Shown here: piece after piece, positions 26,748 through 35,986 of the stretch | How the letters are laid out: each line of letters starts with the position of its first letter | How positions within the stretch are numbered: the first letter of the stretch is position 1 | Assembly (NCBI GenBank): GCA_947259505.1 | Contig: CAMYLT010000007.1 | Coordinates: forward strand, 186,001-250,000 | Origin: an uncultured Porticoccus sp. | GTDB lineage: Bacteria > Pseudomonadota > Gammaproteobacteria > Pseudomonadales > Porticoccaceae | Length of the DNA stretch: 64,000 nt | Reading direction: 5' to 3' | Notes under the pieces: generated by a model | What the model saw: only the letters and a program-made list of their open reading frames with translations | What the model was told of the DNA's origin: nothing | The model's database searches: none | Made by a program: the position numbers and the translations under genes

Positions 26748-27794
26748 TCAGCCATCAAGAACAGATCGGCTCTGATCAGCCGCTGTTAAGGGGTTAAAAA
26801 ATTGTCGCAACTGGATTTGAAAACCGTTGCGTTGGGCCAAGAAGAGGCTTTCACCAACGCGGAGGCCCGCCATCTCGGCCCAGTAGCTGAGATCGTCCGG
26901 GTCAAAGCCGAGCCACAAATCGCCGCAGGATTCGCGCGCCCAGCTCTGGTCGTGGCGGCACAGTTCCGTGACCAGCAGGGACCCGCCGGGGTTTAGCAGC
27001 TTGGCCAGGTCGGCAAAAATCTGTGCCGGGTCCGGGGTGTGGTGCAGCACCATATTGAGAGTGATGCAGTCAGCGGAAAGCCGCTGTGTCTGGGCCAGCT
27101 CGGTATCGCCGTGAATGAGCTGTACGTTATCCAGTTGCTGTTCGTCGATCAGTTGCCGGGATCGGTTGAGCATTTCCGCCGAGGAGTCCAGTGCGATGAC
27201 CTGCTGAAACCGACTAGCCAATGCGGGTAAAAATCCACCCTCACCGGGGCCGACTTCCAGTGCCTGCTGGCGACTGCCGGGCGTAGCATCGAGAAACGCG
27301 GTGATCGGCTCTCCATACTGCTCAAAGCCGGCAATCAGGTCCTGATTCATCCTGAAACGGTCGGCATTCTGCTGAAAAAAACTTCGCGATGCCTCGGTTC
27401 GCTCCTGGTTCACCAACTGGATGCGCTGCACAATGGGCGCAGAAAGGCTCAGTTGGTCAATGGAGTGAAACAGGCTGCGCTGAAGTTCCTGAAATGCAGG
27501 ATCTTCCGATGCCGGTGCGCGGCGGTAGAAAATGCTATTGCCCTCACGGCGTGTGGCCGCGAGACCCGATTTGGCGAGAATCTTCAGGTGATGGCTCATG
27601 CCTGACTGTCCCATATCAAAAATCTGGCTCAGTTCCAGCACGCCATAGGCGTTGTGGCGCAGTACGCGCAGGATTTCCAGGCGCAGAGGGTCGCCTGCTG
27701 CCTTGCAAAAGGCGGCCAGCTCATCGCTGTCAATTCGAGGGGCGGGTGTGCCCATTTGGCGGAGTGCAACGGTCATAATGGCGGACTTTAGCAT
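26748..27794 (-). CDS. ArsR-type regulator fused to a SAM-dependent methyltransferase domain (SahR-like)
   Basis: The 348-residue protein begins with a winged-helix ArsR domain (about 20-105: RLEILRVLRHNAYGVLELSQIF, then GMSHHLKILAKSGL). After a linker comes a class I methyltransferase fold with a SAM/SAH-binding motif ALEVGPGEGGFLPAL, then VIALDSSAEML and NMVLHHTPDPAQIF. This layout fits SahR-like regulators known in Proteobacteria to control methyl-cycle genes in response to S-adenosylhomocysteine. It is the first gene of the metK-ahcY-metF-rsmE operon. A 13-bp-arm palindrome lies just upstream. ATG 27776 is an alternative start that leaves more room for a leader. Confidence 0.85.
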   Translation of the reverse strand: MLKSAIMTVALRQMGTPAPRIDSDELAAFCKAAGDPLRLEILRVLRHNAYGVLELSQIFDMGQSGMSHHLKILAKSGLAATRREGNSIFYRRAPASEDPAFQELQRSLFHSIDQLSLSAPIVQRIQLVNQERTEASRSFFQQNADRFRMNQDLIAGFEQYGEPITAFLDATPGSRQQALEVGPGEGGFLPALASRFQQVIALDSSAEMLNRSRQLIDEQQLDNVQLIHGDTELAQTQRLSADCITLNMVLHHTPDPAQIFADLAKLLNPGGSLLVTELCRHDQSWARESCGDLWLGFDPDDLSYWAEMAGLRVGESLFLAQRNGFQIQLRQFFNPLTAADQSRSVLDG

Positions 27795-27801
27795 GGTATC
27801 G

Positions 27802-27831
27802 TATCTATATCAAAAAACTTTGATATAGATA
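27802..27831. promoter_or_regulatory. Perfect palindrome, probable operator of the SahR-like regulator
   Basis: TATCTATATCAAA and its exact reverse complement are separated by the four bases AAAC. The site lies between two divergent operons, 8 bp before the regulator's first ATG and 96 bp before tkt. By symmetry each strand carries a TATAGAT box that could act as a -10 element, so bound repressor would block both directions. An autoregulatory operator for the ArsR-type protein is the simplest reading (inference). Confidence 0.75.
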
Positions 27832-27927
27832 AAGGCGCCCAATGGCTGTTTACTGGGCAGCGCGAGTACGAGAAAATAGCGCCCCTTTTTTCAAACCCCC
27901 GACCTACCCTGCAGGAGCTAGTCCCCG

Positions 27928-29922
27928 ATGCCTTCCAGACGTGATCTCGCCAACGCGATTCGTGCGCTCAGTATGGACGCTGTACAACAAGCCAACAGCG
28001 GCCACCCCGGTGCGCCCATGGGAATGGCCGACATTGCCGAAGTGCTGTGGAATGACTATCTGGTCCACAACCCCTCTGATCCTGCTTGGGCCAATCGCGA
28101 CCGCTTCGTGCTGTCCAATGGTCACGGCTCTATGTTGCTCTATTCCCTGCTGCACCTGACCGGCTATGACTTGCCCCTGGAAGAGCTCAAACATTTCCGT
28201 CAATTGCACTCCCGTACCCCCGGCCATCCGGAATACGGCTACGCGCCGGGAGTGGAAACCACTACCGGACCTTTGGGGCAGGGCATCAGCAACGCAGTCG
28301 GTATGGCGCTGGCAGAGAAAGTGCTGGCCTCACAGTTCAATCGTCCCGGTCACGAGATAGTGGATCATTACACCTACGCATTTCTGGGGGATGGCTGCCT
28401 GATGGAGGGGATTTCCCACGAAACCTGTTCTTTTGCCGGCACCCAGAGACTTGGCAAGCTCATTGCCTTCTATGATGACAACGGTATTTCCATCGACGGA
28501 GAAGTGGAAGGTTGGTTTACCGATAAAACCCCGGGCCGTTTTGAAGCCTATGGGTGGCAGGTGATTCCCAATGTGGATGGCCACGACTCAGTGGCGATCA
28601 AAGCAGCCATCGAAATGGCTCGTCTTGAGACCGAGAAGCCCACACTGATCTGCTGCAAGACGATTATTGGTTTCGGTTCTCCCAATAAGCAGGGCAAGGA
28701 GGAGTGCCACGGAGCGCCATTGGGCGCCGATGAAATCCTCCTGGCCCGTGAGCAACTGGGTTGGAACCACGGTCCCTTTGATATTCCGGAAGATATTTAC
28801 GCTGGCTGGAATGCTCGCAGCAAGGGCGGTAAGTCGCAGTCTGCCTGGCAGGAAAAATTCGAGCGCTATAAGGCCGAGCACCCGGAAATGGCTGCGGAAT
28901 TCAGCCGTCGGGTCAAAGGTGAGCTACCTGCCAGCTTTGTAGAACAGGCCGATGCATACATTAGCCAATGTCAGCAATCCATGGAAAAAATAGCTTCCCG
29001 CAAGGCTTCCCAAAATTGCCTGAACGCGTATGGCCCGCTGCTGCCGGAATTGCTGGGCGGCTCTGCTGACCTGGCTGGTTCTAACTTGACGCTGTGGGCC
29101 GGCGCCAAGGGTGTCAGCGCGGAAGATGCTTCCGGCAACTACATTTATTACGGTGTGCGCGAGTTCGGCATGAGCGCCATGATGAACGGTATTGCACTGT
29201 ATGGCGGTTTTATTCCCTACGGTGCAACCTTCCTGATGTTTATGGAATATGCCCGCAATGCCGTGCGTATGGCCGCGCTGATGAAGCAGAAATGCATTTT
29301 TGTCTACACACACGACTCCATCGGTTTGGGTGAAGATGGTCCTACCCACCAGCCGGTGGAGCAACTCACGGCATTGCGCTCGACCCCCAACCTGCACACT
29401 TGGCGTCCCTGCGATACGGTGGAATCCGCAGTCTGCTGGAAGCAGGCGATTGTGCGCAAAGACGGTCCCAGTGCGCTGATTTTCTCCCGACAGAGCCTGG
29501 TGCCGATGTCACGCAATAAGGAGCAGCTGGCCAATGTTCAGCGCGGTGGTTATGTGCTGAAAGACTGTGATGGCAAACCCCAGGCGATTCTCATTGCCAC
29601 TGGTTCCGAGGTTGGACTAGCCATGGATGCGGCTGGAGAGTTGCGCGCCAAAGGTATTGCTGTGCGCGTGGTGTCCATGCCCTGTGCCGAAGTGTTTGAT
29701 GCTCAGGATTCGGCTTACAGAGATAGTGTCTTGCCTCCCCAGGTGCGTGTGCGTATCGCCGTAGAAGCTGGTCATAAGGATTATTGGTACAAATACGTGG
29801 GACTCGATGGCCGCGTGGTGGGCATGTCTACATTTGGTGAGTCTGCCCCGGGTGACCAGCTGATGAAGCAGTTCGGCTTTACTGTGGAAAATGTGGTGGA
29901 GGCAGTCAACGCCGTCCTGTGA
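27928..29922 (+). CDS. tkt: Transketolase
   Basis: The 664-residue protein has the thiamin-diphosphate enzyme layout: [49 protein letters not shown], then the cofactor motif [12 protein letters not shown] and the pyrimidine-domain segment [18 protein letters not shown]. It shuttles two-carbon units in the pentose-phosphate or reductive pentose pathway. It heads the tkt-epd-pgk-fba operon and is divergent from the methyl-cycle operon. The ATG follows GCAGGAGC. The length is normal. Confidence 0.96.
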   Translation: MPSRRDLANAIRALSMDAVQQANSGHPGAPMGMADIAEVLWNDYLVHNPSDPAWANRDRFVLSNGHGSMLLYSLLHLTGYDLPLEELKHFRQLHSRTPGHPEYGYAPGVETTTGPLGQGISNAVGMALAEKVLASQFNRPGHEIVDHYTYAFLGDGCLMEGISHETCSFAGTQRLGKLIAFYDDNGISIDGEVEGWFTDKTPGRFEAYGWQVIPNVDGHDSVAIKAAIEMARLETEKPTLICCKTIIGFGSPNKQGKEECHGAPLGADEILLAREQLGWNHGPFDIPEDIYAGWNARSKGGKSQSAWQEKFERYKAEHPEMAAEFSRRVKGELPASFVEQADAYISQCQQSMEKIASRKASQNCLNAYGPLLPELLGGSADLAGSNLTLWAGAKGVSAEDASGNYIYYGVREFGMSAMMNGIALYGGFIPYGATFLMFMEYARNAVRMAALMKQKCIFVYTHDSIGLGEDGPTHQPVEQLTALRSTPNLHTWRPCDTVESAVCWKQAIVRKDGPSALIFSRQSLVPMSRNKEQLANVQRGGYVLKDCDGKPQAILIATGSEVGLAMDAAGELRAKGIAVRVVSMPCAEVFDAQDSAYRDSVLPPQVRVRIAVEAGHKDYWYKYVGLDGRVVGMSTFGESAPGDQLMKQFGFTVENVVEAVNAVL

Positions 29923-29965
29923 TTGACTTTGGCTGGCAAGAACTGATCCCGGGAGGGAGAAGCGT

Positions 29966-30991
29966 ATGATCCGCGCGGCGATTAATGGCTATGGCCGCAT
30001 CGGTCGCTCTGTATTGCGGGCGCTTTATGAGTCGGACGGTCGTGATTGTATTCAGGTGGTGGCCATCAATGAGCCGGCAGACTGCAAGACGATTGCTCAT
30101 TTGACCAAATACGACTCTACCCATGGTCGCTTTCCCGGCACTGTGGAGGTGGATAACGATGTATTGACCGTCAATGGCGATAACATTGCCATCTTCCACT
30201 GTGAAGACATCCGCAACCTGCCTTGGGATGAACTGCGGGTCGATGTGGTACTGGAGTGCAGTGGTACATTTGCCGATAGGGCTACTGCCGAGCATCACCT
30301 GCAGGCCGGGGCCAAAAAAGTACTGTTTTCCCAGCCTGCGGAAGCATCTGTTGATGCCACAGTGGTGTTGGGTATCAATGAGCATCTGCTCAGCGGCCGT
30401 GAAACGGTTATCTCCAACGCCTCGTGCTCCACTAACTGCGTCATCCCTGTGATCGATGCGCTGCATCGGGTGTTTGGTGTGGAAGGAGGTGTCATCACCA
30501 CCATTCACTCGGCCATGAACGACCAGCCGGTGAGCGACGCTTATCACCATACCGATTTGCGTAAAACCCGCGCCGCCATGCAGTCGATTATTCCGGTGGA
30601 TACTGGCTTGGCGAGGGGTATTGATCGCTTGCTGCCCGAGTTGAGCGGGCGCTTTGAAGCCCAGGCGATGCGTGTGCCGACCCTCAATGTTTCAGCGATT
30701 GATCTGTCTATCTTGCTGAATAGCGACGTGGATGCTGCGTCAGTCAATCGTGTGCTGGCCGAGGCGGCTGAGCAACGGTTGGCGGGTATTCTCGGTTATA
30801 CCGATGAACCGCTGGCTTCCTGCGATTTTAATCACGATCCCCGCAGTGGCATTGTCGATGCCGGCCAGACACGGGTCAGCCAGCGACGGCTGGTGAAAGT
30901 GCTGGTGTGGTTTGATAATGAGTGGGGTTATGCCAATCGCATGGTAGAGCTGGTGAAATACTGGTTCGCCGTGCCCGATAGAGAAAGGTAA
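29966..30991 (+). CDS. epd: Erythrose-4-phosphate dehydrogenase (GAPDH family)
   Basis: The 341-residue protein has [15 protein letters not shown] at the N terminus and the active-site NASCSTNCV at about residue 152. The segment [18 protein letters not shown] is characteristic of Epd rather than glycolytic GAPDH, and [20 protein letters not shown] follows. Epd oxidises erythrose 4-phosphate to erythronate 4-phosphate for pyridoxal-phosphate synthesis, and some homologues retain GAPDH activity. It is followed by pgk after 7 bp, the order epd-pgk-fba known from enteric bacteria. A dual role cannot be excluded. Confidence 0.88.
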   Translation: MIRAAINGYGRIGRSVLRALYESDGRDCIQVVAINEPADCKTIAHLTKYDSTHGRFPGTVEVDNDVLTVNGDNIAIFHCEDIRNLPWDELRVDVVLECSGTFADRATAEHHLQAGAKKVLFSQPAEASVDATVVLGINEHLLSGRETVISNASCSTNCVIPVIDALHRVFGVEGGVITTIHSAMNDQPVSDAYHHTDLRKTRAAMQSIIPVDTGLARGIDRLLPELSGRFEAQAMRVPTLNVSAIDLSILLNSDVDAASVNRVLAEAAEQRLAGILGYTDEPLASCDFNHDPRSGIVDAGQTRVSQRRLVKVLVWFDNEWGYANRMVELVKYWFAVPDRER

Positions 30992-30998
30992 CGACAAG

Positions 30999-32168
30999 AT
31001 GGCGTTGAATGTACTGAAAATGACCGACCTGGCCCTGACGGGCAAGCGGGTGTTAATCCGCGAAGATCTGAACGTTCCGGTCAAGGACGGTGTGGTCACT
31101 TCCGATGCGCGGATTCGCGCGGCACTGCCGACTATTGAGCTGGCATTGCAGGCTGGTGCCAAGGTGATTTTGATGTCTCACTTGGGCCGTCCCACCGAGG
31201 GGCAGTTCGAGGCGCAGTATGCGATGCAGCCGGTAGCAGATCACTTGGGCAAATTGCTGGGTCGTGAAGTCAGTGTGGTTGCGGACTGGGAGCAGGGTGT
31301 TGATCTGGAAAATGGTCAATTGGCGCTACTGGAAAATGTCCGTTTCAATCCCGGTGAGAAAAAGGACGAGGAAGCTCTGTCACGGGCCTACGCGGCACTG
31401 TGCGATATTTTTGTTATGGATGCCTTCGGCACTGCGCACCGTGCCCAGGCTTCAACCCACGGCGTGGCTCGCTTTGCGCCGGTGGCTTGCGCTGGACCCC
31501 TGTTAGCCGCGGAGCTGGATGCGTTGGAGCAGTCCCTGGCTAATCCGGCTCGGCCAATGGTAGCGATAGTGGGTGGTTCCAAGGTGTCCACCAAGTTAAG
31601 CGTACTGGAAACCCTGTCGGACAAAGTGGACCAGTTGATCGTTGGTGGTGGCATCGCCAACACTTTCCTGGCCGCTGCGGGTTTGCCGGTAGGTAAATCT
31701 CTGTGTGAGCATGAGCTGATTCCCACCGCAAAAAAGCTGATGGCCAAAACCAGTATTCCCCTGCCCAGCGATGTGGTGGTGGGTAAAGAATTTTCTGAAT
31801 CTGCTGTGGCCACCCTTAAGCAGGCTGCGGATGTCGTCGATGACGATATGATTTTCGATATCGGCCCGGATACGGCTGCCGTCTTAGCCGAGATCCTGCG
31901 CAACGCCGGTACCATCATCTGGAATGGTCCGGTGGGGGTGTTTGAGTTTGATCAGTTTGGCGCAGGCACCCAGGCCATTGCCGAGGCTATTGCCGCCAAC
32001 AGTGGCTTTTCCATTGCAGGGGGTGGCGATACCCTGGCTGCGGTGGACAAATATGGCATTGCGGATAAAGTTTCCTACATTTCCACCGGTGGCGGCGCTT
32101 TTCTGGAATACGTCGAAGGCAAGGTGTTACCTGCGGTGGCGGTGCTCGAAGAGCGCGCTCGCGGCTGA
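30999..32168 (+). CDS. pgk: Phosphoglycerate kinase
   Basis: The 389-residue protein contains [51 protein letters not shown] and the nucleotide-binding C-terminal [13 protein letters not shown]. It moves phosphate between 1,3-bisphosphoglycerate and ADP in glycolysis. It lies between epd and fba with short gaps. The length and all major motifs are normal. Confidence 0.97.
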   Translation: MALNVLKMTDLALTGKRVLIREDLNVPVKDGVVTSDARIRAALPTIELALQAGAKVILMSHLGRPTEGQFEAQYAMQPVADHLGKLLGREVSVVADWEQGVDLENGQLALLENVRFNPGEKKDEEALSRAYAALCDIFVMDAFGTAHRAQASTHGVARFAPVACAGPLLAAELDALEQSLANPARPMVAIVGGSKVSTKLSVLETLSDKVDQLIVGGGIANTFLAAAGLPVGKSLCEHELIPTAKKLMAKTSIPLPSDVVVGKEFSESAVATLKQAADVVDDDMIFDIGPDTAAVLAEILRNAGTIIWNGPVGVFEFDQFGAGTQAIAEAIAANSGFSIAGGGDTLAAVDKYGIADKVSYISTGGGAFLEYVEGKVLPAVAVLEERARG

Positions 32169-32207
32169 TCTGGCAACCATCACAGACATTAGTTAAAGGA
32201 TAATCTC

Positions 32208-33272
32208 ATGGCACTTATTTCACTGCGACAACTGTTGGACCATGCCGCCGAACAGGGTTACGGCGTACCGGCGTTCAATGTGAACAATCTGGAGCAGATG
32301 CGCGCCATCATGGAAGCAGCAGACCAGACCGATTCGCCGGTGATCGTGCAGGCTTCGGCTGGCGCTCGCAAATACGCGGGTGCACCGTTCCTGCGACACC
32401 TGATTCTGGCGGCAATTGAAGAATTTCCCCATATCCCGGTGTGTATGCATCAGGATCACGGTACCAGTCCTGCAGTGTGTCAGCGCTCCATCCAGTTGGG
32501 TTTCAGCTCGGTGATGATGGATGGCTCCCTGAAAGAGGATGGCAAGACCCCTGCATCCTACGACTACAACGTGGAAGTGACCCGCCGCACGGTGGACATG
32601 GCCCACGCCTGCGGTGTGTCGGTGGAAGGTGAGCTGGGTTGCCTTGGTTCGCTGGAAACGGGGCAGGCCGGTGAAGAGGACGGTATTGGTGCTGAAGGTA
32701 TTTTGTCTCACGACCAAATGTTGACCGATCCGGAAGAGGCGGCTGATTTTGTTGCCAAAACCGGAGTGGACGCGCTCGCCATCGCTATCGGCACCTCACA
32801 CGGTGCTTATAAGTTTTCCCGCCCCCCAACGGGCGATATTCTGGCCATTGAACGTATCAAGGCAATCCACACGCGTATTCCCAATACCCATCTGGTGATG
32901 CACGGTTCTTCATCGGTGCCCCAGGAGTGGCTGGCGGTGATCAACGAATTCGGCGGCGAGATTCCGGAAACCTATGGTGTGCCGGTTGAAGAAATTGTCG
33001 AAGGGATCAGGCACGGTGTGCGCAAGGTCAATATCGATACCGACCTGCGCCTGGCCTCCACCGGTGCCGTGCGCCGCTTTCTTGCGGAAAACAAGGCTGA
33101 GTTCGATCCGCGCAAATACCTGAATGAAACCATCAAGGCCATGAAAGACATTTGTCTGGCGCGTTACGAGGCCTTTGGTACTGCTGGGCAGGCCAGCAAA
33201 ATCACGCCGCTGAGTTTGGAGCGTATGTGTCAGCGCTACCAGGGCGGGGAGTTGAATCCAAAGGTTAACTAG
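32208..33272 (+). CDS. fba: Class II fructose-bisphosphate aldolase
   Basis: The 354-residue protein has the zinc-enzyme motifs: [15 protein letters not shown] (zinc histidine region), [36 protein letters not shown] and [14 protein letters not shown]. It cleaves fructose 1,6-bisphosphate into two triose phosphates, and works in the reverse direction in gluconeogenesis. It belongs to the long class II subtype also found in autotrophs. It closes the tkt-epd-pgk-fba operon, and a terminator follows 9 bp later. Confidence 0.96.
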   Translation: MALISLRQLLDHAAEQGYGVPAFNVNNLEQMRAIMEAADQTDSPVIVQASAGARKYAGAPFLRHLILAAIEEFPHIPVCMHQDHGTSPAVCQRSIQLGFSSVMMDGSLKEDGKTPASYDYNVEVTRRTVDMAHACGVSVEGELGCLGSLETGQAGEEDGIGAEGILSHDQMLTDPEEAADFVAKTGVDALAIAIGTSHGAYKFSRPPTGDILAIERIKAIHTRIPNTHLVMHGSSSVPQEWLAVINEFGGEIPETYGVPVEEIVEGIRHGVRKVNIDTDLRLASTGAVRRFLAENKAEFDPRKYLNETIKAMKDICLARYEAFGTAGQASKITPLSLERMCQRYQGGELNPKVN

Positions 33273-33281
33273 TGGTCGAAT

Positions 33282-33310
33282 AAAAGGGCGGTTTTTACCG
33301 CCCTTTTTTA
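33282..33310 (+). terminator. Rho-independent terminator after fba
   Basis: The stem AAAGGGCGGT / ACCGCCCTTT with a short T-rich loop is followed by a T-run, directly after the fba stop codon. Confidence 0.9.
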
Positions 33311-33360
33311 AGGCTCATTCCCGGTATGACACAGCGGCCATGCGCAGGAGTTGAAGGCAG

Positions 33361-33594
33361 GTGATTCACAGAAAGTATCAGAACGTGCTCTTTGCCTTTT
33401 TTATGGCATTGTTTATGTCCTGTTTCATGTCGTTGGTGATCAGTATCTTTAACGTGGGGCTGGTGGATAACATCCTGCACGTGTGGCTGCACGCTTGGGG
33501 TTTTGCTTTTGTGGTGGCCTTTCCCTCAGTGATGATAGTGGCACCAACGGTGAGGCGGTTGGTGGCGTTGGTGATACACAAAGATGAATGTTGA
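33361..33594 (+). CDS. DUF2798 family small membrane protein
   Basis: The 77-residue protein has two hydrophobic helices (about 9-31 and 41-62) and the pattern ALFMSCFMSLVISIFN, with HAWGFAFVVAFPSVMIVAPTVRRLV following. This is typical of the DUF2798 family of small two-helix membrane proteins of unknown function. GTG 33361 is the likely start. The end overlaps the start of the next gene by 11 bp, which suggests joint translation with the hydrolase. Confidence 0.75.
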   Translation: MIHRKYQNVLFAFFMALFMSCFMSLVISIFNVGLVDNILHVWLHAWGFAFVVAFPSVMIVAPTVRRLVALVIHKDEC

Positions 33595-34594
33595 CCGGCC
33601 CATCAGCCAGCCCGGAGAGGATGGATCAGAGGCGACCAAGCTGGCTCAAGTGCAGCTGGAAAAGCTTCGTTTGCAACTGCCGTCGCTGCAGTTCGAGGTG
33701 TCTCTGGATCTGCGTGAGCCGAGTCCCGAGCAGAATTGGTATCTTGATTATTACGGGCTGGCATTGCCAGAGGAGCTGTCCGGGGTGCGCCATTGCATGG
33801 GCCGTTACAGCTCGCGTGGCTTTCAGCTCGCTACCCATTACTGGTTGCCGGAAAATCCCCGTGGCACCTATCTGGTGGTGCATGGTTACTTTGACCACGT
33901 CGGACTATATGGCCACTTGATTCGCTACTTGTTGCGCCGCGGCTATGCCGTGGTGGCGTTTGATTTGCCCGGCCATGGGCTGTCCAGCGGTGAGCGGGTC
34001 AGCATTGAAAGTTTCGATCACTATGTAGACGTGTTCTCCGACTTGCTCAGTCAGTGCGAAGCGCATTTCCCCAAGCCGTGGAAGGCAGTAGGCCAGAGCA
34101 CCGGCGGCGCCATCCTGATCAAATACGTGATGGCGGCAAAACCTCATCATTACCCTAATGACCTGGCGCAGGTGACGGTGCTGGCACCACTGATCCGCCC
34201 GCGTGATTGGCTGAAAAGCCTGCGGACCTACAAAGCATTTCACAAGGTATTGAAAAAAGTCTCGCGCACCTTCCGACCCAATACAGCCAATGAAGCATTC
34301 AATCAGTTTCTGATGACTGCTGACCCGCTGCAATACAGTTTCATTCCCCTTGAATGGGTGGCATCAATGAAGCGTTGGACCGAGGAGTTTACAGCGCTGC
34401 CACCCTGTGACTATCCCTTGAGGGTGGTGCAGGGGGATTGTGACGCTACGGTGGACTGGCGTTTTAATATGGCTGCAATCCGCAGGAAGTTTCCCAATCT
34501 GCAGATGGAGGTGGTAACGGGCGCCCAGCACCACCTTGTGAATGAGGTAACCTGGTTGCGGGATAAGGTTTTTAAGGCGCTTGACGCTGATTGA
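33584..34594 (+). CDS. Alpha/beta hydrolase, monoacylglycerol lipase-like
   Basis: The 336-residue protein has the serine-aminopeptidase/lysophospholipase type of alpha/beta-hydrolase fold. VVHGYFDHVGLYGHL forms the oxyanion region, AFDLPGHGLSSGER follows, and the nucleophile elbow is GQSTGG (Ser about 168). An acid residue lies in QGDCDATVDW and the histidine in GAQHHLVNE. The natural substrate is unknown, perhaps a lipid ester. There is no signal peptide. It overlaps the DUF2798 gene upstream and ends before a terminator shared with the convergent serA. Confidence 0.82.
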   Translation: MNVDRPISQPGEDGSEATKLAQVQLEKLRLQLPSLQFEVSLDLREPSPEQNWYLDYYGLALPEELSGVRHCMGRYSSRGFQLATHYWLPENPRGTYLVVHGYFDHVGLYGHLIRYLLRRGYAVVAFDLPGHGLSSGERVSIESFDHYVDVFSDLLSQCEAHFPKPWKAVGQSTGGAILIKYVMAAKPHHYPNDLAQVTVLAPLIRPRDWLKSLRTYKAFHKVLKKVSRTFRPNTANEAFNQFLMTADPLQYSFIPLEWVASMKRWTEEFTALPPCDYPLRVVQGDCDATVDWRFNMAAIRRKFPNLQMEVVTGAQHHLVNEVTWLRDKVFKALDAD

Positions 34595-34605
34595 ATACTG
34601 GATTG

Positions 34606-34636
34606 AAAAAAGGCCGCCAATTGGCGGCCTTTTTTG
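34606..34636. terminator. Bidirectional Rho-independent terminator
   Basis: A perfect palindrome AAAAAAGGCCGCC / GGCGGCCTTTTTT around AATT lies between the convergent hydrolase and serA genes. Confidence 0.92.
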
Positions 34637-34654
34637 TGGTTAGCTACCGCGGGA

Positions 34655-35884
34655 TCAGAACAGCACTCGACAGCGGATGGTGCCGTCGATGGCCTTCAGT
34701 TCCTTGAGGGCCAGGTCGCTGTATTCCGCATCCACGTCAATGACCACATAACCAACGGATTCGGTAGTCTGCAGGTATTGGCCGCTGATGTTGATATTGT
34801 TATCCGAGAAAACGTGGTTAATGGCGGTCATCATGCCTGGGGTATTGTGGTGAACGTGGAGCAGGCGGTGTGTACCCGTGTGGGAGGGCAGCGCTACCTG
34901 GGGGAAGTTCACGGCGCTGATGGTGGTGCCATTGTCGCTGTACTTGACCAGCTTCTCCGATACTTCCAGTCCGATATTTTCCTGGGCTTCCTGGGTGGAA
35001 CCGCCGATATGCGGTGTCAGGATGACGTTGTCATACTTGCGCAGCGGCGAGATAAATTCTTCCTGGTTGGATTTCGGTTCAACCGGGAACACATCAATAG
35101 CAGCGCCACCCAGTTGCTTGGTTTCCAGGCGGCCGCAGAGAGCATCGATATCCACTACCTTGCCCCGTGCAGCATTGATCAGCATGGCGCCTTTTTTCAT
35201 GGCCGCCAGTTGCTCTGCGCCCATCATATTGCGGGTGGCGCCAGTATCAGGCACATGCAGGGAGACCACGTCGGAAATACGCAGTAGCTCGCGCAGTGTG
35301 CTCACCTGTTCGGCGTTGCCCAGCGGCAACTTGGTAACCACATCGTAGAACTTGACCTTCATGCCCATGGATTCGGCCATGACACTCACTTGGCTACCGA
35401 TGTTGCCATAGCCGACGATGCCAAAGGTTTTACCCCGCACTTCGTAGGCGTCAGTGGCGCTCTTCAGCCAGTCGCCGCGGTGGGCAGCAGCATTTCTCTG
35501 CGGGATGCCGCGCATCAGCATGATGGTCTCGGCGATCACCAACTCTGCCACACTGCGTGTGTTCGAGTAGGGAGCGTTGAACACCACGACACCGTGCTCT
35601 GTTGCGGCCTGCAGGTCTACCTGGTTGGTACCGATGCAGAAACAGCCAATGCCGATCAGTTTGCTGGCCGCCTCAATGACCCTGCGATTGAGCTGGGTGC
35701 GGGAGCGGATGCCGACAAAGTGGAAGTCCTTGATTTTCTCCACTAGCTGATCTTCAGGCAGTGCAGACTTCAGGTATTCCACATTGGTGTAGCCGGAAGC
35801 TTCCAGCGTGGTAATGGCTGAAGGGTGTACACCCTCCAGCAACAGGAATTTGATCTTGGATTTATCGAGAGAAAAATTGACCAT
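34655..35884 (-). CDS. serA: D-3-phosphoglycerate dehydrogenase
   Basis: The 409-residue protein has the D-2-hydroxyacid dehydrogenase fold: GIVGYGNIGSQVSVMAESMGM (NAD-binding), SLHVPDTGATRNMM, INAARGKVVD, and the catalytic histidine in LTPHIGGSTQEAQ. A C-terminal ACT domain (about 335-409) is expected to bind serine for feedback control. The first step of serine synthesis, it oxidises 3-phosphoglycerate and can reduce 2-oxoglutarate to D-2-hydroxyglutarate. The divergent neighbour encodes the enzyme that recycles that by-product. Confidence 0.95.
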   Translation of the reverse strand: MVNFSLDKSKIKFLLLEGVHPSAITTLEASGYTNVEYLKSALPEDQLVEKIKDFHFVGIRSRTQLNRRVIEAASKLIGIGCFCIGTNQVDLQAATEHGVVVFNAPYSNTRSVAELVIAETIMLMRGIPQRNAAAHRGDWLKSATDAYEVRGKTFGIVGYGNIGSQVSVMAESMGMKVKFYDVVTKLPLGNAEQVSTLRELLRISDVVSLHVPDTGATRNMMGAEQLAAMKKGAMLINAARGKVVDIDALCGRLETKQLGGAAIDVFPVEPKSNQEEFISPLRKYDNVILTPHIGGSTQEAQENIGLEVSEKLVKYSDNGTTISAVNFPQVALPSHTGTHRLLHVHHNTPGMMTAINHVFSDNNINISGQYLQTTESVGYVVIDVDAEYSDLALKELKAIDGTIRCRVLF

Positions 35885-35986
35885 ACGCTCCTCGGTCCAG
35901 TGGCCATACAGCTATCTGAAAAAAAGGCGGCTATGATACCATGCACGCCCTTCGATAACTGCCCCTATTTTGTGGAGGTCCTGGAC

